Below, piece by piece: positions 58,223-64,000 of a DNA stretch of 64,000 nucleotides (its first letter is position 1; each line of letters starts with the position of its first letter). The notes under the pieces were generated by a model. It had not been told where the DNA came from. It made no database searches and saw only the letters and a list, made by a program, of their open reading frames with translations. Source of the DNA: Aselliscus stoliczkanus (taxonomy: Eukaryota; Chordata; Mammalia; Chiroptera; Hipposideridae). A program made the position numbers and the translations under genes. The stretch is from positions 75,368,687-75,432,686 of the forward strand of contig CM066732.1 in the NCBI GenBank assembly GCA_033961575.1. Reading direction: 5' to 3'.

Positions 58223-61200
58223 ATTATCCTGATCGTTTTCTCGTTACCATCGTGGGACACCTATTCTGAGAGTCATTCAATCAGGTGGAGGTGGAGAGCT
58301 GCCGTGGGAAAGCACTTAACCACAGCCAGCCACGGAACCCTTTCAGATAGCAGCTTCTCACACTGTAACACACCAGCTTTACAGGCAGCCCCAGGCCCAG
58401 TGTGTGGGAGGGGAGGCTGATGCAAGATTGCAAGATAGGAAATAGGCAGGGTGGGGGTGCAGCAAGCTGCTGGTCCTATAGCTGGAAGGCTCTCCATTGT
58501 CATTTGTTTCATCTCCTTGGTTTAAATTATTCCAGGACACTTCCACTTTAGGAAATGATCTTGGCCAAGAAGAGTACTATGCTTAATTCACATTTTCTAA
58601 AACTGCAAAAGATCCACTTGTAATACTGGAAGTTCCTAAGGATGTGGGTGCAGGAATGGGACTGCACCAACATTTGTTAGCCAGTGCCCACCTCTGAGCC
58701 TTCATTTCCTCATTTATAAACTGGGTTATCCCAAAGACTGCACAAGACAATCCATGTAAGAAGCATAGCAGAGTGCCAGGAACATAATGCTAACGAAAAA
58801 CACAAGCTATTGCATCACATCCTGTATTTCACATGGGAAGAAGAAACCAGTCCAGAGAGAATGTCCTGTCCAGGGTCACCTTGCGGGGGAGGTAGGTAGT
58901 TAACTTATTTAATACACTCTTGTTTTCAGGTGATTAACATCTTTTAGATGCATTCCACCAAACCTATTTTGTTACCAGCTATAGTATAAAATTGATAATA
59001 AAGATGTGAAGAATTCAATCATCTCAATCATTCCAATTCTACTGTATGATTCTACAAAAGCAGATTTCACAAGAATTCAATACCTTGTGAAATGTGGATT
59101 TAGGTACTCTGAATCTGGATGTTTTCATCCCTAAAAATGCATCTTTTGCCTAGATAGAAAAAGGAGGAAAGAAAAGTTTATGGCATTCTACAAAAGGCTG
59201 ACGTGTATAAATACAATTCATGTACTTTGGTTTATACCTAAGAAAGCATTACCATTATATTACAATACATTGTCCCTCTCCTGATCCACAGTTGATGTCA
59301 AAGTCAAGTGAATGTAATGATCACCTTCCTCTCAGAACAAAACGGAGCCAATACTAATGGGTCTTTCATATATAAAGGAGTATTGCTGTAGACTGGACAA
59401 GAGGTCAAAGCCTCAGTCATCTGGAGGGCCCCTCCATCCATCTTGTCTTCTCTCACAGTGCTCCAGGCCCATCATGGAAATCCCTTGTCTATCCCAGAGC
59501 ACCTGAACACAGGTGTTATATGATCTAACACATGAACGTTAATTAGGTTTGGCTCTCAGCGGATAAGCAGAAGAGGTAAAGAGGAGTGGGGGGGGTGGGG
59601 TGGGATATCCACCTCATATCCAAAGGAACAAAGGTTGGAAACTTGGCTCCCAATTTTGGAATGATGCCTTTAGTGCTTCTCAGTCAGATGGGACTCCCTT
59701 TTCCCTGTAATGGTGTTGAATCTGTGCCAAGTTGCCCATCACTCTCACTCTAATTCTGGCTGTGCTAGAGGGTTGGAGAAGCAGGTCAAAGGGGTGTAGC
59801 CCACTCTCCCTCAGCTTCCTTGGTTACTGGCTTTCGTGTAGAGGTGTCACCTTCCCCGGTCATGCTAAAATGGGGCCTCTTCTGACCCATTGGGCCCCAG
59901 CCTCCCACCCTTCTAGGCTTCAGCTGTTCTGCTCTTCAGGACCCAAACTTTAGGGTGGATTCCATCATCTGAATAAATCTCAAGGTAGCTGGGCCCAGTG
60001 AAGGAATGAAGTCAGCCCTGGTTCCTTACTTTCCAGTTCTTCTTATTTCTTTGCTCCTTTCTTTTCTTTTGATTTTAAACCCACTTTCTTTCCTTCATGC
60101 CATTGGTTGTTGTGCTGGCGTTCCCTGATGAAAAATTGTAGACCTGAAATATTCTAATCTGTAGCAAGTCTTCCTCAAACTTTTAAGCAAACAAAAGTTT
60201 TCAAAGAAGATAGTTCAACTGAGCACCTTTTATGCACTTTGCTTTTCTCCAAGAAACTAAAGGTCCTGTTAGGACAGGTAGAAGAAATAAGGGGACCTTG
60301 AGAAAAGGGGAAGTGACACAAGAGGGAAATAAGTCACATCAGCAACTTCCTTGAATTTAGTTCCTTGATTCCTTCTGCCTGCCTCATCCTTGGGATAAAT
60401 TTCCTTTATAGGTCACATGAACCAAGTCACTTCCAGAAGGAAGGGTTTTTCTTTCAGGAGGGAACAAACTTCCAGGCTGAGCAATTTGCAGACCTCCATG
60501 GGAGGCCTGGAAATGCCGGATGCTGGGTGCCCTGGGGTATTTGCATTGCAACTTCAATCGCTACTGGAAGTGATTAAGTGGTGACAGAACTGAGTCAGTG
60601 ACATGGGTTCTTCCTTCGCCCCCTTTCCTCCTGATTTTCATCAACTTGCCCTAGGTATAGTTGAAGTTTCATTTGGCAAGAAAGGTCAGAGTGGAACTCC
60701 AGTCAGAAACATGCCCAACAAGCATTCTCCAACTTCTAGTACTTGAACAGGACTATCCCAGGTCGTTTCCCCATTTTAAGGGACCACTACAGAAACTGAA
60801 ACCGGTTATGCTGTGTGGACTCCCTCAGTCTCCATTCATTCATTTCCATTATAAAGCACTCTTGTTCTGCAGGCTGTGTGCCAGTGGCTAGAGTTGACAA
60901 AGACCCAGTCAAGGGCTCTGCCTCAAAGAGCTCCTCGCTTAGGTGGACAGGGAGGCAAACAAGCACATATAAGACAGGATGGTAACATGAAGCACAGAAC
61001 ACGATGCGAGCTCAGATCAGAGGCAGGGGATGGAGATCAAGAGCTTACACCACAGAGGCCAGTACTATTTATTCCCTCATTTCATGTCCCAAGTGACCAG
61101 TAGCATCTTTTGGACAAGTGGCTGGAAACAAAGCTGTTTTCAGAACAGAACTCACTTCCAGGCCGGGGTTAAAGCAACCATCCACAACACGCTACCTGTT

Positions 61201-62277
61201 CATTTTTGTACCTGTGTGTGATGCTAGATTGCAAAACTGAACCCCAAAGCAATTTCTCACTAGTCTTTGAATTAATGACAAATACTGTACTTGCCTTAGT
61301 CCAGAGCTTCTCAAACGCAACATGCAATTGAATGGCCAGGACCACACTTTGAAGAGCACTTTGAATAAAACATTATTTGATTTATCTAGTTAAGGCTCTC
61401 TGCCATTCCCTCTCGGGACCACTGCAAACTGGGACAAACGCTTGGGCAGCTGCACATGATCCAGCATCAGACAACATGGGTCTTTTGAAACGTAGGGTTG
61501 GATGTTGAGCACTGACATTAAAATAGGGGCCAAGGCCAACAAACCTACCATCCAACCAGGTAAGTGTAATAAAGGAGGTGGCTGACACAATACAAGGCCA
61601 AACACGCAAGCATCTGAGTTCTAAGAAAGGTGCAAAACTCAAGGAGGAAATGTGTTTGAAAGGTAATTCGCCAATTAAGGTGAAAAGCTGGTTTGTTGGT
61701 TTGTTTGTTTCCCTTCTGGTTCACTTATTTGTTTTGTTTTACTTACCTCTTGTCTGTCCCTTCCCTTTTTTTTTTTTCCTTTTTCTATTTGTGTCTTAGA
61801 CACCAAGCTGATGAGGAGCCCTGTATGTATACCTTCTGAGAGCCCCCTAGGTCGTATATTAACAAACTGGTCAATTTATAAGCCAATGAAGTTTTATTAT
61901 AACACTGCTTGGGCCATCTACATTCCAAATTCTAAGGAAAGGCAGCCTCTCAATGGGATTTTTGAAGTTAAAATCGTTCTGTACACCAACTCCATACTCA
62001 GAAACTTTGCGAAAGTAAGTCTTGAAAGGTTTTTCTGACTCTCAGTAACTTTTTTCAAAATGAAAAGCTGGTTTTTAAATTAGCTTGTTTGTACCTTTGA
62101 ATGGGGTTGCTTTGGCATGTTAGGAGGGGCCCTGACCAGGCCTTTTCCTGGAAGGAGGGAAGAGGGAACTGCTTCCCTAAGACAAAGGCCCCACTATGTC
62201 CTTATCAGGATATGCGAAGCCTTAATAAGCGGTTGACTAAAATGCACCAGGGAAAACCTTCAAAAAAGAATAACTTC
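58223..62277. other. Downstream intergenic sequence of NFKBIA
   Basis: No gene is recognised. Positions 58670-58800 are an antisense MIR remnant ('tctgagccttcatttcctcatttataaactggg'). Positions 60825-60990 resemble an ancient repeat of MIR/L2 age. Positions 61300-61345 resemble a MER5 end. Positions 60300-60620 are motif-rich and listed separately. Remaining open frames of 60-90 codons have no domain signal. Confidence 0.45.
60300..60620. promoter_or_regulatory. Candidate enhancer-like segment downstream of NFKBIA
   Basis: Within about 320 bp there are several ETS-type GGAA words (for example cttcctt, aggaag), an octamer-like ATTTGCAT near 60538 and an AP-1/MARE-like CTGAGTCAGTGAC near 60590. 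No transposon is recognised. Motif clustering alone is weak evidence; function is inference. Confidence 0.3.
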
Positions 62278-62379
62278 TGCCGGCCAAGTGGCACGGTGGT
62301 TAAGCGCTGGCTTGGGAACCCAGTGGCCCCGGTTCGGGTCCCACATATGAGGGCCAGTGACACTGCCCTCAAAAAAGAA
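62278..62379 (+). mobile_element. Short-form tRNA-derived SINE
   Basis: Head GCCGGCCAAGTGGCACGG to CAGTGACACTGCCCTC plus A tail. The duplication aaaagaataacttc is perfect on both sides (about 62264-62277 and 62380-62393). Confidence 0.94.
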
Positions 62380-62505
62380 AAAAGAATAACTTCCCCTGAA
62401 ATGTTGCCATCATCTCATATTGCTTAATTTAAACAAATTATTGAGTATAGGCTACATGGAAAATATTCAGCTATTTAAAAGTAACTTAAAAAAAAAACAC
62501 CTTTC

Positions 62506-62611
62506 AGGACGGCTGAGTGGCGCGGTGGTTAAGTGCTGGCTTGGGACGCCAGCGGCCCCGGTTCGGGTCCCACATATGAAGGCCAGTGACACTGCCCTCA
62601 AAAAAAAAAAA
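62506..62611 (+). mobile_element. Short-form tRNA-derived SINE
   Basis: Head AGGACGGCTGAGTGGCGCGG, B box GGTTCGGGTCCC, end CAGTGACACTGCCCTC plus poly(A). A clean target duplication is not visible. Confidence 0.9.
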
Positions 62612-62699
62612 CTTTAAAGTTGTCACATTTTAATTTTGTACAATATTTTATTCAAAATGTTTAACTGATCTATGTTAATATATTATGGAATAAAATAAC

Positions 62700-62950
62700 A
62701 TAATACATTTACTTTTTATTTATTAAACAAGTATATTGTGCTTACTACATACCAGACTATTCTAAGTGGTTTGCAAATATCAACTCCTGTGATCTTCAAA
62801 CCACCCTGCTAGGTAGGTACTATTATATTATTTTTACATTTTTTTTATAAGGAAGCTGGAGCACAGTCAAGAAATTCAGCCCTGCTCACACAGCCAGGTT
62901 TGGGTGGACTCAGGTCCACATTCCCAACCTGTGGTATAAAGCGGCTTCCA
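62700..62950 (+). repeat. MIR SINE
   Basis: The sequence follows MIR: 'gtgcttactacataccagactattctaagtggtttgcaaatatcaactcc', then 'taggtaggtactattatattatttttac', then 'cacacagccagg'. Confidence 0.85.
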
Positions 62951-64000
62951 AGCCTCTGTGGGAATTCCCACTAACTAAAATGACTCCAGATCATCAATTC
63001 TGACTCGGTTTTTTACACATTTGTTACTGGTAACCTACCAAAATTGGATAAATACTGTTAAGGATAGTTCGAATTTCTGATGTGCCAGGTTAATGAAAGA
63101 ATGTCTGTCTCACAGCTACGATATAATAATGCAGAGAATGCAAGATGGAAGCTCTTAGGAAACTGAACAATAGTGTGGGACTCAGGCAGATCTGGATGAG
63201 AATCCTAATTCACCTGCTCTGAATGTTTATGTCAGTTTCACATGATGCTGAATAAAAGGAAGTGAGGCATGTCTCTCCTTCCAGGAGTTTCCAGTTGTGT
63301 GGGCCATGTTTGCTTCTGATTGACGCTAGGTCTACCCAAAGTCACCACATTAAACATTTTGGTCAGACTTTCTACAACTTTTCAGTATTTTAATATTCAT
63401 CTCTAGGGAAGCCCAAGACAAACAAGCAAATGCAGCTTTTAAGAACTGATGAATGAGCTTCTTTCAGGTGAAATGTTCTAGTGTTGATTCAATTTTAAGT
63501 TGGTTTTGAAAGATCTCCTTTGAGTGCCTTCCCACCTCATTGCTGGGAGGCAACCTCCCAGCGCAGGACCTTGCCACGGGGACCACCCTGTGTTGCCAAG
63601 GCGGGTAGCTGAGACTCCACAAACCTTTGTGAGTATTAATTCAGTTCCCTTCCACAAAACAAAGAGTAAATCTTTGGTTTGAAGAAAAGGCCCAAGCCAT
63701 AGATATGTAAATATAATACATTTTACAAGTCAAATGGTGTAGAAAGCTTTCACCTCTTTGAAGCTAGAACTGGGAATAACTGTTCCACAGTCACGCTCAC
63801 CACGAAAGACTCTGTCTGGGGTGTAGACGGTGTGACCCAGGTCTGAAATGGTTCTGGCAGCTGTGGTCTCCAGGGGCTCTGTGCACACCGCCCTCCACCC
63901 ATGGTCCCACAGCACCCCCAGAGGGGAGGGGCAAGGTCACATCTCAATGAGAATCTCAAACTTGGATTAAAGTGGGGGGGGGCCTTTTAATTCAGGGGCT
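62951..64000. other. Unassigned intergenic sequence
   Basis: No gene or confident repeat. The antisense frames at 63730-63959 (61 and 69 codons) have no domain signal. Confidence 0.4.

Overview
The window is mammalian nuclear DNA, most likely from a bat. Swarms of tRNA-derived SINEs with the head GGCCGGCCGAGTGGC..., in the style of the bat Ves/Rhin-1 families, point to Chiroptera, and the short form suggests the rhinolophoid group. Lineage-specific L1s, recent-looking mariner MITEs and standard eutherian repeats (MIR, L2, MER5, Tigger, MLT1-type LTR) agree. I cannot name the species.

Only one functional cellular gene is recognisable. NFKBIA (IkappaB-alpha) lies on the + strand with coding exons at 55078-55304, 55895-56003, 56334-56544, 56834-56922, 57053-57313 and 57656-57703, encoding 314 residues. 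A CpG-rich promoter carries four NF-kappaB-type sites and a TATA-like box, and the 3' UTR ends near 58220 after an ATTAAA signal. This is the classic feedback layout: NF-kappaB induces its own inhibitor. The one cellular pseudogene I can name is a processed FTH1 (ferritin heavy chain) copy at 34005-34870.

Layout. 1-1125: 3' part of an internally deleted L1 (endonuclease fragment joined to an L1 3' end). 1126-9140: mostly unassigned DNA with SINEs, an antisense LTR and a piece of IS630/mariner-type transposase. 9141-10390: Tigger element carrying two SINEs. 10396-15547: three different LTRs, an old L1 and a MITE. 16628-20170: twin-primed L1 and a second L1 with a SINE-born microsatellite. 20350-21018: second copy of the 10396 LTR family. 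21019-26280: old repeats (L2, MIR, MLT1-like LTR, L1). 26282-28735: decayed class-I-like endogenous retrovirus with its 3' LTR. 28740-36060: nearly full-length dead L1 hosting three SINEs and the ferritin pseudogene. 36061-38318: repeat-poor. 38335-45195: L1 3' end, an L2 fragment, a MER5-type element split by a mini-L1, and a second L2 split by an ORF1-only L1, a SINE and a MITE. 45196-54640: repeat-poor DNA with SINEs and MITEs. 54640-58222: NFKBIA. 58222-64000: downstream intergenic DNA with MIRs and two SINEs.

The most unusual content is the set of L1 derivatives that have lost most of ORF2. Two copies share the same rearranged 3' module, and one keeps an intact 290-codon ORF1, so they look like a mobilised half-LINE family rather than random decay. 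Three near-identical mariner-type MITEs and a modular SINE family with dimeric tRNA-like heads add to a picture of recent transposon activity. All family assignments are by eye; no database search was run.
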